From Dastarcus helophoroides (Eukaryota; Arthropoda; Insecta; Coleoptera; Bothrideridae), in contig CM053325.1 in the NCBI GenBank assembly GCA_028583605.1, forward strand, positions 61,308,322 to 61,372,321: 64,000 bases of DNA, read 5' to 3'. The notes beneath the pieces are model-generated. The model did not search any database, was not told the DNA's origin, and was given only the letters and a program-made list of their open reading frames with translations. Of the stretch, positions 1 to 10,776 are shown piece after piece; within the stretch, counting starts at the first letter, position 1; the number at the start of each line of letters is the position of its first letter. A program made the position numbers and the translations under genes.

Positions 1-245
1 AATCCAAGAAAGATTAAAAACACAACAAAGGTTGCTTTAGAGCAACACAACAAAAGTTCCTCTAGAGCAACACAACAAAAGTTGCTCTAGAGCAACCAAG
101 CATCTCTATGAAGATTATGGCTTGGTTATCGAAACGCGTTAGCCAGCAACCTTTGTTGTGTTTTTTAATCTTCCTTGGTTTCAGAGGACAAAATTTGTAT
201 TTGAATTTTTGAGGATAACCAAGGACCAGTCTGTTGTACCAAAAT
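1..245 (+). repeat. Dispersed Penelope/retrozyme-like repeat end with 25-bp triplication
   Basis: Positions 21-95 are three tandem copies of a 25-bp unit that starts CACAACAAA and ends AGAGCAA. At about 105-150 lies a hammerhead-like core: TGAAGA, a short imperfect stem around GGCTTGG, then GAAACGCGTTAGCC. It is followed by the tail seen elsewhere in the window: CTTTGTTGTG, TTAATCTT, CTTGGTTTCAG, and a stretch ending ACCAAGGACCAGTCTGTT. The same unit recurs near 8.2, 30.8-31.1, 37.4, 53.4-53.6 and 57.3 kb in both orientations, so it is a mobile repeat. Assignment to Penelope-like elements or retrozymes is inference from the hammerhead-like core. Confidence 0.55.
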
Positions 246-760
246 TGAAGTCTTTTAGAAAAGTTTCTTTAATAATTCGGAACTTTATAAACCTTCTTGA
301 GAGCCCTAACTCCAAATAAGTCTTCAGAAATCTTTTTAAGTTCATCTCAGAAGGTAAGAGTGTTAAAAAAGTTTCTTTTTTTACTCTGGAACAAAAATGA
401 TTTTTCTTGAAAATTTGATGTTCAAGGTCAAGGTCCCTAACAACTCAAAACTGTCTATGATACTTTGAAGCTGTAACTGGAGAAGTTTTTTTCAAAAATT
501 TGGACTAACTTTCCCCAATAATTTAGTATTACTCTAGATATTTTTTTAATGTTAGGCTCTGATTAAATTTAAAAAGAAGTTTAAAATTTTGGACACACCT
601 CTCTACGAATTCTCAGGGAATTCTGATCTTTAAATGAATTTCTTGAGAAGCTGGAAAGCTACGCAATTTTACTGATAAATTTAACACTTCTAAGTGCATT
701 ATTAGTTACTTTTAAGGCTGGCCGCATACATACGGAATCCTGATTAGGTATTTAGAATTA
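246..760. other. AT-rich spacer, nothing recognised
   Basis: No open reading frame, terminal inverted repeat or tandem unit was recognised here. The sequence is AT-rich without the GTCGAAATTT array motif. Confidence 0.5.
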
Positions 761-1890
761 TTAAAAATTTTTATGGAACTTCTCAACATGTGGCATATTT
801 GGCAGTTTATCCAAAACGTTTCCCTTAGAACTTTAAAAATCTTGAGTTTCCACACTCTAATAATCCAGATGAACTTTCTTGACATCCTTCCTTTAGGTGA
901 ATCTTCTTGAAGATTTTAGGCAGCTACATATGCATTTCTTTTCAGAATCTCGAAGTCTAGGAGTCACCTTAAAATTTGGTCCTTTCAGTATTTCCATTTC
1001 CTTAGAACTTCAAAAATCTAGATACCCTTTCATACTCTAATTAATCCAAATGAACTTTCTTGACACTTTCATCTTTTAGATGAATCTTCTTGAAGATTTT
1101 AGGCAGCTGCATGTGGATTTCTTTTCAGAATCTCGAAGTCTAGGACTCATCTTAAAATTTGGTCCTTTCAGTATTTCGATTTCCTTAGAAAGTCATAAAT
1201 CTAGATGAGTTTCCATACTCTAATTAATCTAAATAAATTTCGTTGACACTTTCATCCTTTAGGTGAATCTTCTTGAAGATTTTAGACAGCTACATATGCA
1301 TTTCTTTTCAGAATTTCGAAGTCTAGGAGTCACCTTAAAATTTGGTCCTTTCAGTATTTCGATTTCCTTAGAATTTCAAAAATCTAGATGAGTTTCCATA
1401 CTCTAATTATTCTAAATGAATTTCCTTGAGACTTTCATCCTTTAGATGAATCTTCTTGAAGATTTTAGGCAGCTGCATGTGGATTTCTTTTCAGAATCTC
1501 GAAGTCTAGGAGTCACCTTAAAATTTGGTCCTTTCAGTATTTCGATTTCCTTAGAACTTCAGAAATCTAGATAAGTTTCCATACTCTAATTAGTATAATT
1601 GAATTTCTTTGAAACTTTCATCCTTTAGGTGAATCTTCTTGAAGATTTTAGGCAGCTACATATGCATTTCTTTCCAGAATTTTGAAATCTAGGAGTCACC
1701 TTAAAATCTGGTTTTTTCAGTGTTTTGATTTCCTAAAAATCTAGATCACTTTTCATGCTCTAATTAATCTAAATGAATTTCCTTGACACTTTCATCCATT
1801 AGGTGAATCTTCTTGAAGATTTTAGGCAGCTACATATGCATTTCTTTTCAGAATCTCGAAGTTTAGGAGTGACCTTAAAATTTGATCCTT
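760..1890. repeat. 183-bp satellite, about six copies
   Basis: A conserved landmark (TGAATCTTCTTGAAGATTTT) starts at 898, 1081, 1264, 1447, 1630 and 1804, giving spacings of 183, 183, 183, 183 and 174 bp. Each unit also contains GGCAGCTACATATGCATTTC or a close variant, CGAAGTCTAGGAGTCACCTT and CCATACTCTAATTA. Copies differ by scattered substitutions, and the last is 9 bp shorter. No coding function is evident. A 94-residue reading frame at 1803-2087 runs through the last unit and is judged a by-product. Confidence 0.9.
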
Positions 1891-2030
1891 TCAGTGTTTT
1901 TTTTTTGGGTCTTTTGGGGAAGACTTGTTTAAAAATGAAAGGCTCTAAAAACCGTTTTCTTGATAATGTTGTCCTACAGATAGTTGTTAACAATTTCGTG
2001 CTGCAGAAAGATTTTGTTTTTAAGTTAAAT

Positions 2031-2325
2031 CCACTTGCAAAGGGTAACCCCATTATGCCTTCAAAGCACTGCGAGCAGGATGCCTAAACAGGGGTGGATG
2101 GCGATGAACTGCCTTCTCAAACAAGGACAGGTTGTCATTTTTGGGAAGGAAAATTCCTTTCGGTATCGGAGGAAGTTCTACAGAAAATAGATCCTCCGTA
2201 GACACTGTGTCAAACTGAACCGCACAGGAATTTACTGTTTCCTACTGTCTTGTATGCCTCAAGAATCTTGCCCTTGGGGAGATCAATCCTGTTAGTTCCT
2301 GCGAGCATCTTCCATGATAGTACTT
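2031..2325 (-). pseudogene. LINE (CR1/jockey-like) 3' end fragment
   Basis: The plus strand contains GCAAAGGGTAACCCCATTAT, GCCTCAAGAATCTTGCCCTT and CTGCGAGCATCTTCCATGAT. These match the longer LINE copy at 50470-52090 in the same orientation. Read on the minus strand, this is the C-terminal tail of the reverse-transcriptase ORF and the 3' untranslated end. It is 5'-truncated and frameshifted. It abuts the first large array on its 5' side. Confidence 0.75.
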
Positions 2326-2334
2326 TTTTTAAAA

Positions 2335-5300
2335 CATTTCGCTTTGTGCTCTTTTTTCAAAATTCCTATTTAAATTTGAAACTCGAAAATTTTTAAAATG
2401 TTCGAATTCTTAAAAAGAAGCGAAATTGTGAAAAGGTTGAGATTATGAAAGTAAATTAAAATTTGGAAAAACGGAAATTTAAAAAAAAGGAAAACTATAG
2501 ATTTGAAATTTTTAAAAATACAGTCGATAGATTTTTTAAATAAAATTGTCATTTTTTGAAAGTTAAAGGAAAAATCGAGATTTAAAAAAAATTAATTCAA
2601 AAAAAAACACTTAAATTGAGTCAATGTTTTCAAAAGTCGAAGCTTCAAAAAATTCCAGTTTTTAAAAAAAATTGAAATATTTAAAGAAAATCGAATTTTT
2701 AAAGAGCCAGATTTTCAAAAAGGGTGAAATTTCATATCAAATTTTTAAAAAAAGGTATAATTTTCAATAACAAAATGAGAATTCTGCACAAAATCGAAAA
2801 AAATCGAAATTTTGTTTGAACATTTTCAAAAAATTCCGAATTCATAAAAATAAATTGAAATTTGAAAAAACAGAAATTTAAAAAATGAAAAACTGGTAAT
2901 TCGAAATTTTCAAAAATAAAGTCGATAGATTTTTCGAAAAAGTCATTATTTTCAGAGAGTGGAAAATTAAAGGAAAAGTCGAGATTTTGAAAAAAAGTCC
3001 AATTCAAAAAAAAACAAACATTTTAATTGAGTCAATGTTTTCGAAATTCGAGCTTCAAAAAATTCGAATTTTTAGAAAAAATTGAAATGTTTTCAGAAAA
3101 TCGAATTTTTAAAGAGTCTGATTTGCAAAAAGGGTGAAATTTCGAGTCAAAATTTAAAAAAAAAAACAATTTTTAAAAACAAAATGAGAATTTTGAAAAA
3201 TATCGAAAAAATCAAAAGTTTGTGTGAATATTTTCAAAAAATTTCTAACTCTTAAAACAAAGCAAAATTTTGAAAAAGTTGAAACTAAAAAAGCTAATAA
3301 AATTTGGAAAAACAGAAATTTAAAAAAATGGAAAACTGGAAGTTCGAAATTTTTAAAAATAAAATCGATAGATTTTTCAAACAAAAAATCGTTATTTTCA
3401 GAGAGTGGAAAGTTGAAGGAAAAGTCGAGATTATGGAAATAGAGTCAAACAAACATTTTAATTGAGTCAATATTTCCAAAAGTCGAAGCTTCAAAAAATT
3501 CGAATTTTTAGAAGAAATTGAAAAGTTTTAAGAAAATCGAATTTTTAAAGAGTTGGATTTGCAAAGAGGGTGAAATTTTAAGCCAAAATTTAACAAAAGG
3601 TATAATTTTTAATAACAAAATGAGAATTTTGAACAAAATAGAAAAAATCAAAATTGTGTGTGAATGTTTTAAAAAATTTTCGAATTCTTAAAACGAAGCG
3701 AAATTGTAAAAAGGTTGAAATTATGAAAGTAAATTGAAATTTGGAAAAACAGAAATTTAAAAAAATGGAAAATTGGAGATTTAAAATTTTCAAAAATACA
3801 GTCGAAAGATTTTTCAAAAAAAATCATCATTTTCAGAGAGTTGAAAGTTAAAGAAAAAGTCGAGATTTTGAAAAAAAGGAGTCCAATTTAAAACACAAAC
3901 ACTTAAATTTAAAAAATGGAAATCGAAATTCGAAATTCTCAAAAAATAAAGTCGAAAGATTTTTCAAAAAAAAGGCATCATTTTCAGAGAGTTGAAAGTT
4001 AAGGGAAAAGTCGAAATTTTGGAAAAAAATCCAATTTCAAAAGCAAACATTTAAATTTAAAAAATGGAAATCTGGAAATTCGAAATTTGCAAAAAATAAA
4101 GTCGAAAGATTTTTTAAAAAAAAGGCGACATTTTCAGAGAGTTGAAAGTTAAGAGAAAAATCAGATTAAAAAAAATTCAATTACAAAAACATTAATGAGT
4201 CAATTTTTCAAAAGTCGAATCTTCAAAAAAATCGAATTTTTAAAAATTAAGATCGAAAAATTTAAAAAAATCGAATCAGAAATTTTTAAAAAAGGGTTAA
4301 TTTTTATAAAAAAATGAAATTTTAAAATGAAAAATGTAAAAGTTTCAATTTGTCAAAATGAAAATTTAAAAATTCAAACTTTACAAAATCAATATGTTAA
4401 GAAATCGAATTTTAAAAAATCGAAATTTGAAAAAATAAAATTTATTGAAAATCAGAAGGTGAATTTTAATGAAAAGTTCGGCATTTTCAAAAAATCAAAT
4501 TTCGAAAAACATTATAAATATAAATTTTTAAAAAAAATGAGAACTTTGAAAAAAATAAATTGAAATTTCAAAACAAAAGAGAGTGAAAATTTGGAAAATT
4601 TTCAAATTTCTTAAAAAGCGGAATTGTGAAAACGTTAAAACTATGAAAGTAGACTGGAATTTGGAACAACGGAAATTCAAAAAATGGAAAACCATAAATT
4701 CGAAATTTTCAAAATTAAAGTCGAAACATTTTTTAAAAAAAGTCATCATTTTCAGAAAGTTGAAAGTTAAAGGAAAAGACGAGATTTTGAAAAAAAGTTT
4801 AATTTAAAAAGCAAACATTTAAATTTAAAAAATGGAAATCTGGAAATTCGAAATTTGCAAAAAAAATAAAGTCGAAAGGTTTTTCAAAGAAAGGCGTCAT
4901 TTTCAGAGAGTTGAAAGCTAGAGGAAAAGTCAAGATTTTAAAGAAAAGTCCAATTTAAAACACAAACACTTAAATTCAAAAAATGGAAACCTGGAAATTC
5001 GAAATTTTCAAAAAATAAAGTCGAAAGAATTTTCAAAAACATTTGTCATTTTCAGAGAGTTGAAAGAAAGGTAAAGGAAGAGTCGAGATTTTGAAAAAAA
5101 GAATCCAATTTAAAAAACAAACATTTCAATTAAGTCAATGTTTCCAAAAGTCGAAGCTTCAGAAGATTCGAATTTTTAGAAGAAATTGAAATGTTTTAAG
5201 AAAATCGAATTTTTAAAGAGTTCGATCTGCAAAAATGTAGAAAAAATTTCGAATAAAAATTGTATAAAAAGGTTTAATTTTTTATAACAAAATGAGAATT

Positions 5301-8120
5301 TTGAACTAAATCGAAAAAATCAAAACTTTTGTGTGAAAATTTTTAAAAATTTTCAATTTCCTTAAAAAAAAGCGAAATCGTGAAAAAAAAACTATGAAAG
5401 TAAACTGAAATTTGGAAAAACGGAAATTTGAAAAATGGAAAACCATAAATTCGAAATTTTCAAAAATTAAAGTCGAAACATTTTTCAAAAAAAGTCATCA
5501 TTTTCAGAAAGTTGAAAGTTATAGGAAAAGTCGAGATTTTGAAAAAAAGTCGAATTTAAAAAGCAAACATTTAAATTTAAAAAATGGAAATCTGGAAATT
5601 CGAAATTTACAAAAAAAATAAAGTCGAAAGGTTTTTCAAAGAAAGGCGTCATTTAGTCCAATTTAAAAAATAAACATTTAAATTCAAAAAATGGAAATCT
5701 GGAAATTCGAAATTTTCAAAAAATAAAGTCGAAAGAATTTTCAAAAACATTTGTCATTTTCAGAGAGTTGAAAGAAAGGTAAAGAAAAAGACGAGATTTT
5801 GAAAAGAAGAATCCAATTTAAAAAACAAACATTTCAATTAAGTCAATGTTTCCAAAAGTCGAAGCTTCAGAAAATTCGAATTTTTAGAAGAAATTGAAAT
5901 GTTTTAGGAAAATCGAATTTTTAAAGAGTTCGATCTGCAAAAATGCAGAAAAAAATTTCGAATAAAAATTGTATAAAAAGGTTTAATTTTTTATAACAAA
6001 ATGAGAATTTTGAACTAAATCGAAAAAATCAAAACTTTTGTGTGAAAATTTTTAAAAAATTTCAATTTCTTAAAAAAGGGCGAAATTGTGAAAAAAAACT
6101 ATGAAATTAAACTGAAATTTGGAAAAACGGAAATTTGAAAAATGGAAAACCATAAATTCGAAATTTTCAAAAAATAAAGTCGAAACATTTTTCAAAAAAA
6201 GTCATCATTTTCAAAAAGTTGAAAGTTATAGGAAAAGTCGAGATTTTGAAAAAAAGTCCAATTTAATTAAAAAGCAAACATTTAAATTTAAAAAATGGAA
6301 ATCTGGAAATTCGAAATTTGCAAAAAATAAAGTCGAAAAATTGTTCAAAAAAAAGGCGTCATTTTCAAAGAATTGAAAATTAAAGGAAAAGTCGAGATTT
6401 TGAAAAAAGTCCAATTTAAAAAGCAAACATTTAAATTTAAAAAATGAAAATCTGGAAATTCGAAATTTTCCAGAGATAAAGTCGGAAGATTTTTCAATAT
6501 AAGTCGTCATTTTCAGAGAGTTGAAAGTAAAGGGAAAAGTCGAAATTTTGAAAAAAGTTTAATTTAAAAAAAACAAACCTTTAAATTGAGTCAATGTTTC
6601 CAAAAGTCGAAGTTTCAAAAATTTCGAAGTTTTAGAAGAAATTGAAATGTGTTAAGAAAATCAAATTTTTAAAGAGTCGGATTTGCAAAAAGGGTGATAT
6701 TTCGAGTCAAAATTTTAAAAAAGGTGGAATTTTTAATAACAAAATGAGAATTTTGAACAAAATCGAATAAATTAGAGAATTTTGTGAAATTGTGTAAACG
6801 TTGAAACTATATAAGTAAATTGAAATTTGGAAAAAAGGGAAATTTAAAAATTGGAAATCTGGAAATTCTAAATTTGCAAAAAATAAAGTCGAAAGATTTT
6901 TCAAAGAAAGTCATCATTTTCAGAAAGTTAAAAGTTATAGGAAAAGTCGAGATTTTGAAAAAAAGTCCAATTTAAAAAGCAAACATTTAAATTTAAAAAA
7001 TGAAAATCTGGAAATTCGAAATTTTCAAGAGATAAAGTCGGAAGATTTTTCAAAACAAGTCGTCATTTTCAGAGAGTTAAAAATAAAGGGAAAAGTCGAA
7101 ATTTTGAAAAAAGTCTAATTTAAAAAAACAAACCAAATTGAGTCAATGTTTCCAAAAGTCGAAGTTTCAAAAATTTCGAAGTTTTAAAAGAAATTGAAAT
7201 GTGTTAAGAAAATCAAATTTTTAAAGAGTCGGATTTGCAAAAAGGGTGAAATTTCGAGTCAAAATGTTAAAAAAGGTGGAATTTTTAATAAGAAAATGAG
7301 AATTTTGAACAAAATCGAATAAATCAAAATTTTGTGAAATTGTGAAAACGTTGAAACTATATAAGTAAATTGAAATTTGGAAAAAACGGAAATTTAAAAA
7401 TTGGAAATCTGGAAATCTGGAAATTCGAAATTTGCAAAAAATAAAGTCGAAAGATTTTTCAAAAAAAAGGCATCATTTTCAGAGAGTTAAAAGTTAGAGG
7501 AAAAGTCGAGATTTTGAAAAAAGAGTCCAATTGGAAAAAATAAACATTTAAATTCAAAAAATGGAAATCTGGAAATTCGAAATTCTCAAAAAGTAAAGTT
7601 CAAAGATTTTTCAAAATAAGTCGACATTTTCAGAGAGTTGAAAGTTAAAAGAAATGTTAAGATTTGGAAAAAAGTCTAATTTAAAAAAAACAAACATTTA
7701 AATTGAGTCAATGTTTTCAAAAGTCGAAGTTTACAAAATTTCGAATTTTTAGAAGAAATTGAAATGTTTCAAGAAAATCGAATTTTTAAAGAGTCGGATT
7801 TTCAAAAAGGGTGAAATTTCGGGTCAAAATTCTAAAAAAGGTTTAAATTTTAATAACAGAATGAGAATTTTGTAAAAAGGCCTACATTTTCAAAAATAAG
7901 ATGGAAAATGTAAAAAAAAGTCAAAATTGTTCAAAAAATTCAAAACTTCGGGATAACGTTAAATATTCAAAAAGAGTTGAAAGATTTAAAAGATAATTTT
8001 CCAAAAAGGTTGAAAATTCCAAAAAAAGAAAATTGTTAATAAATACAGAAATGATCAAAAAGAAATTTCTAAAAAACAATCAAAATATTAGGATTATACA
8101 AAAACAGCTAGAATTTTAAA
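2335..8120. repeat. Degenerate GTCGAAATTT-type array, block 1
   Basis: About 5.8 kb of purine-rich plus strand is built from variants of AAAGTCGAAATTTTGAAAAAA. Higher-order units of several hundred bp recur. One landmark is GAATTTTTAGAAGAAATTGA, followed by TTTAAAGAGTCGGATTTGCA and GGTGAAATTTCGAGTCAAAA, present near 3.1, 3.5, 5.2, 5.9, 6.7, 7.2 and 7.8 kb. The stretch at about 5300-5640 and that at 6000-6360 are near duplicates. Reading frames here are K/N/F-rich on both strands and carry no domain. I see no gene. Confidence 0.85.
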
Positions 8121-8130
8121 GACGTTATAA

Positions 8131-8230
8131 ATTGAAATACAAATCTTGGCCCCTGAAACCAAGAAAGATTAAAAGACACAACAAAGGTTACTGGCTAACG
8201 CGTTTCGATAGCCAAGCTATCATCTTCAAC
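8131..8230 (-). repeat. Penelope/retrozyme-like repeat end with hammerhead-like core
   Basis: This is a reverse-oriented copy of the unit at 1-245: CCTGAAACCAAGAAAGATTA, GGTTACTGGCTAACGCGTTT, then a stem of GATAGCC/GGCTATC type. On the minus strand it reads TGAAGATGATAGCTTGGC, then TATCGAAACGCGTTAGCC. The CTGANGA and GAAAC boxes and the middle stem are recognisable, but flanking stems are not convincing, so catalytic activity is doubtful. Confidence 0.5.
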
Positions 8231-8240
8231 AAAAAAAAAG

Positions 8241-8377
8241 ACGTAATTCTATTCCTGCTGATTGGCATTTTCTTCGCCAGTTGCTTTTTACAGACGTCAA
8301 AAAAGGGGTAACTGAAAATTTAGACGTCTGTAAGAAGCAAGTGGCGAAGAAAATGTCAATCAGCAGGAATGGAATTA
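8241..8377. repeat. Fold-back hairpin, arms about 62 bp
   Basis: The left arm runs from AATTCTATTCCTGCTGATTG through CTTCGCCAGTTGCTTTTTAC to CAGACGTC. The right arm (from GACGTCTG through AAGCAAGTGGCGAAGAAAAT to CAATCAGCAGGAATGGAATT) is its near-perfect reverse complement. The loop is about 20 nt (AAAAAAGGGGTAACTGAAAA). It could be a small fold-back transposon or a recent inverted duplication. No target duplication was identified. Confidence 0.8.
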
Positions 8378-8419
8378 ACAAAGCTTCGCGAAGACGATAC
8401 AGAGACATTGTAATGTTCA

Positions 8420-8661
8420 AAAATAATTAAAAATTCTTCCAGGCAGCTAGGCAGCCCTTTAGCCTCTGAAAACAAACTCAGTGCTGGTATGGAACTGCCA
8501 CCTAGCTTTAGAACGTCTATCAGGAGAGTGCAATTGATCTTATAAGGACATTCTGGGAAAGAGAGAAACGAACGCACTAACAAACTGACGAGGAAGGATT
8601 CGAAGGGACAGTTCGTTGGACCAGAACCAATCCTTCCCCTAACTAGATCAACCTAAGATCC
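8420..8661. other. Moderate-GC segment, not recognised
   Basis: This stretch is less AT-rich than its left neighbour and contains CAGGCAGCTAGGCAGCCCTT and GGACAGTTCGTTGGACCAGA. It lies directly 5' of the fold-back element and LINE tail, so it may be old transposon sequence. No protein similarity was recognised in any frame. Confidence 0.35.
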
Positions 8662-8762
8662 CTAATGTACAGACCAATAGGTTTGAACATTTATTAGATT
8701 CGAAGTTTGGAAACCAATCTAATAATCTAGCAAATGTTTAAACCTATTGGTCTGTGCATTAG
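8662..8762. mobile_element. 101-bp fold-back MITE
   Basis: The element starts CTAATGTACAGACCAATAGG and ends CCTATTGGTCTGTGCATTAG, which are inverted repeats of each other. The inverted match continues inward (TTTGAACATTTATTAGATT against AATGTTTAAA). Longer relatives with the same ends occur at 49548-49672, 58271-58394, about 47012-47130 and about 60750-60900, and partial ones near 31.19-31.5 kb. The recurring ends and tight fold-back support a non-autonomous DNA transposon. The superfamily is not clear. Confidence 0.75.
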
Positions 8763-8920
8763 AATCCTTGTCTTCTGGGAACTTTCCTAGCGAGCAACCG
8801 CTTTGCTACGTGGCAGAGTTTCAACTGTTGGTAATTCAGCTACCTCTGATTCACTACAAACGCCTGGAGGGTTGCATAAATTTGCAGTCTAGATTGTATT
8901 CTACTTGCATACTAAGATCC
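8763..8920. repeat. Dispersed repeat flanking the MITE
   Basis: Landmarks CTTGTCTTCTGGGAACTTTC, GTTTCAACTGTTGGTA, CTGGAGGGTTGCAT and TTCTACTTGCATAC recur in the same order next to MITE copies at 46.86-47.0, 49.39-49.55, 58.4-58.55 and 60.9-61.05 kb. The MITE appears to sit inside a larger dispersed repeat rather than alone. Confidence 0.65.
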
Positions 8921-9317
8921 CTAGTTAACGAAGAAATCCATCGTAAACACAAAACCCAATGGGCATCAGACAGACTTACGTATTTATTAAATGCCGTGCA
9001 GAGAGAGAGAGAGAGAGAGAGAGCCTACAACTTTCAAGAAATAACCTCAGGAAACTTGTAGGGATTTGGGGATTTGGACAGGTCACTGTCGATTAAAGAA
9101 ACGCCTCCACAGAATAAGGAATTATAAACGACCCGAGTTGGGGTGTTTAGAAGAAGATAAGTGTCGAGCGCACGTAATGTGTCAATGCCTGGCACTAGCA
9201 TCAATCAGAGGATCCCTGCTGGGGGACTTCTGGTCTAGTGTCACCAGTTTGAGAGAGACGCATCCAATGAACGTTCTTCAGTTTCTCAACAAGGTTGAGT
9301 GGCTGAATGAATGACCA
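8919..9317 (+). pseudogene. LINE ORF2 C-terminal (RNase H/zinc-knuckle tail) fragment
   Basis: Two consecutive frames carry recognisable pieces: residues NEEIHRKHKTQWAS near 8935-8975, then GIWTGHCRLKKRLHRI followed by a C-rich tail (GCLEED, then CQCLALAS) at 9066-9314. In LINE families of the jockey/R1 group, a similar arrangement (a GHC..L..HL..... segment, then a Cys-x2-Cys..His-x-Cys-like knuckle) follows the RNase H domain. The two parts are in different frames, and an (AG)n run at 9001-9024 sits between them. There is no RT domain in this copy. Clade assignment is tentative. Confidence 0.65.
9001..9024. repeat. (GA)n microsatellite
   Basis: About 11-12 GA dinucleotides occur in a row within the LINE tail. 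This is a likely cause of the frame change there. Confidence 0.9.
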
Positions 9318-9419
9318 AAGACATCTTAATCACGGAAATGGCACAATGGGCTCGGAAAGGGTGGCCTAAGCGCTGGCCTAAACTCTAGGCAATCCACCTC
9401 GATTCCAGAATCCAGAATC

Positions 9420-9960
9420 AATTCGAAAAAAAGTGGTAATTTTTAAATTTAAGTCGATAATTTTGAAATTTTGGGAATCTGACGAAACAATGTGGAAATC
9501 TTAAAGAGATATATAAAAATGTTAAAATTATCAAAATCAATCGAAATTGTCAACAAAAATCGAATTCTTCAATGACAATCCAAGAATTCTTTCTCTTCTT
9601 TCACGCAGCCTATTTCGGGCCTAACCGAAACTGCGACCGAAACCGAGTTGTTTTGGTCGAAACTGGCCGAAACCAGAACCGAAATCGAAACTGATCGGTG
9701 TTTAACTGCATTCTGGGAACTATAATTTCATTTTTGAGCTGTCAAGCTTAAATTTTCAATTTTAAACTTGAAGTTTCGATTTGAAAGTCACCGTTTCGAT
9801 TTGAAGATCACCCTTTCGATTTGAAGGTCACCGTTTCGATTTGAAGGTCACCGTTTCGATTTGAAGGTCACCGTTTCGATTTTAACCCCAATTTCTATTT
9901 TAAACTCGACATTTTGATTCTTAACTCAACGATTGTATCCTAAAAAAACCACGTAGGTGG
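9420..9960. repeat. Short array, CCGAAAC-type and 20-bp minisatellites
   Basis: 9430-9580 resembles the GTCGAAATTT array. 9610-9700 holds irregular CCGAAACTG/CCGAAACCGA repeats. 9773-9885 is a 20-bp tandem repeat with unit GTTTCGATTTGAAGGTCACC, in about five to six copies, the last ones nearly identical. No gene is visible. Confidence 0.75.
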
Positions 9961-10069
9961 GGTTATTAAAATAATCCTGATATATGGCGGATAAATCCTT
10001 CTTGCTTCGTATTAAGGACCCTTGGATCATTGGTTCTCGCTTTGTTATCAACCTTACCAAAAGGTGCTA

Positions 10070-10248
10070 CTTCCAAAGAATAATATTGACATTTATTGGC
10101 GACTGTTGGTGCGATCCTTCAAACGTATTCCTAATCCACAATCCCCAACTAAGATTTTCCAAAAATCGAGCCTTGTAAATGCGAACGGGACTAACCCCAG
10201 GCTGGCAACATTTACCGTATCCGTATGGATCTGTCATTTTGTTTAAAT
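10070..10248 (-). other. Probable terminal exon and 3' UTR of the coiled-coil gene
   Basis: After the TTTTTATTGTAG acceptor the phase-0 frame reads ATT TAA (10248-10243). An AATAAA polyadenylation signal lies at 10097-10092 on the minus strand, about 150 nt downstream. A 57-codon frame starting MTDPYGYGKCC and ending NVNIILWK is open in another phase over the same stretch, and a second good donor (TTTTG|GTAAGG) lies just beyond. An alternative isoform or another gene cannot be excluded. 9960-10070 shows nothing further. Confidence 0.4.
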
Positions 10249-10338
10249 CTACAATAAAAATGCGTCTTAAGCGTAATGATTCATCAAAGCGAGCAACTAA
10301 TCACTCAAAATAACCATTAAAATGCAAGGATGAGTTAC

Positions 10339-10474
10339 CTTTTGCTCGAGTTTTTCACAAAGTAACGCGTTCTCTTTACAAACTATTCGCATTTCATTGT
10401 GAAGATTGGTCAGTTTTCTCTGCAAACACTCAACCGTTTGGTCCTTAGAAAATAAATCTTCTTGAAGTTGATAC
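10339..10474 (-). CDS. Coiled-coil gene, exon 7
   Basis: This exon is 136 nt, from CTTGTACAG|GTATCAAC to GAGCAAAAG|GTAACTCA. It encodes 45 residues after the split Arg, starting YQLQEDLFSKDQTVECLQRK and ending KENALLCEKLEQK. It is highly helical with leucines at heptad spacing. Exit is in phase 0. After the 90-bp intron the next acceptor (TTATTGTAG) gives ATT TAA, so the protein would end two codons later. Confidence 0.75.
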
Positions 10475-10633
10475 CTGTACAAGATGGGCGATTTATGGTG
10501 TAAAAAATTTGACGAAATTTTTCAAAAACGACGACGTAAAATGGTTTTGAAATAATGACGTATCGATTGTAACCTAGCAATCGTCTCCGGCGCTAACGCG
10601 ATCCGATACGAAAAAAATACCCGAAGAATTTAC

Positions 10634-10725
10634 CTCATTCCTTCCAGGTCCGCATTTTCTGCGGCCAGCCTTTCCTGCATGCAGTAACTTTCGCATAATC
10701 TTTGAGCAAATTGCGGTACAGCCGA
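10634..10725 (-). CDS. Coiled-coil gene, exon 6
   Basis: This exon is 92 nt. The acceptor is preceded by a good branch-like CTAAT (GTCTAATCGTAG|TCGGCT), and the donor is GGAATGAG|GTAAATTC. It encodes SAVPQFAQRLCESYCMQERL, then AAENADLEGM plus two bases of an Arg codon completed by exon 7. It is separated from exon 5 by a 51-bp intron and from exon 7 by 159 bp. The heptad-like pattern continues the coiled coil. Confidence 0.7.
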
Positions 10726-10776
10726 CTACGATTAGACGTTTTCAAGAAGAGACAATCGTTAAAACAATCGACTCAC

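Noticed and set aside
760..1890. CRISPR-like array
   Set aside because: Units are 183 bp contiguous satellite copies with no short repeat-spacer structure, and the DNA is eukaryotic.
9984..10246. Plus-strand reading frames over the terminal-exon region
   Set aside because: They are antisense to the inferred gene and have no recognisable domain or splice context.
10068..10248. Minus-strand peptide with GSHQQSPINV, resembling the QSPIN motif of alpha-carbonic anhydrases
   Set aside because: No other carbonic-anhydrase residues (zinc histidines, HW.Y..GP..W) are present, and the frame does not match the splice phase of the preceding exon. Likely coincidence.
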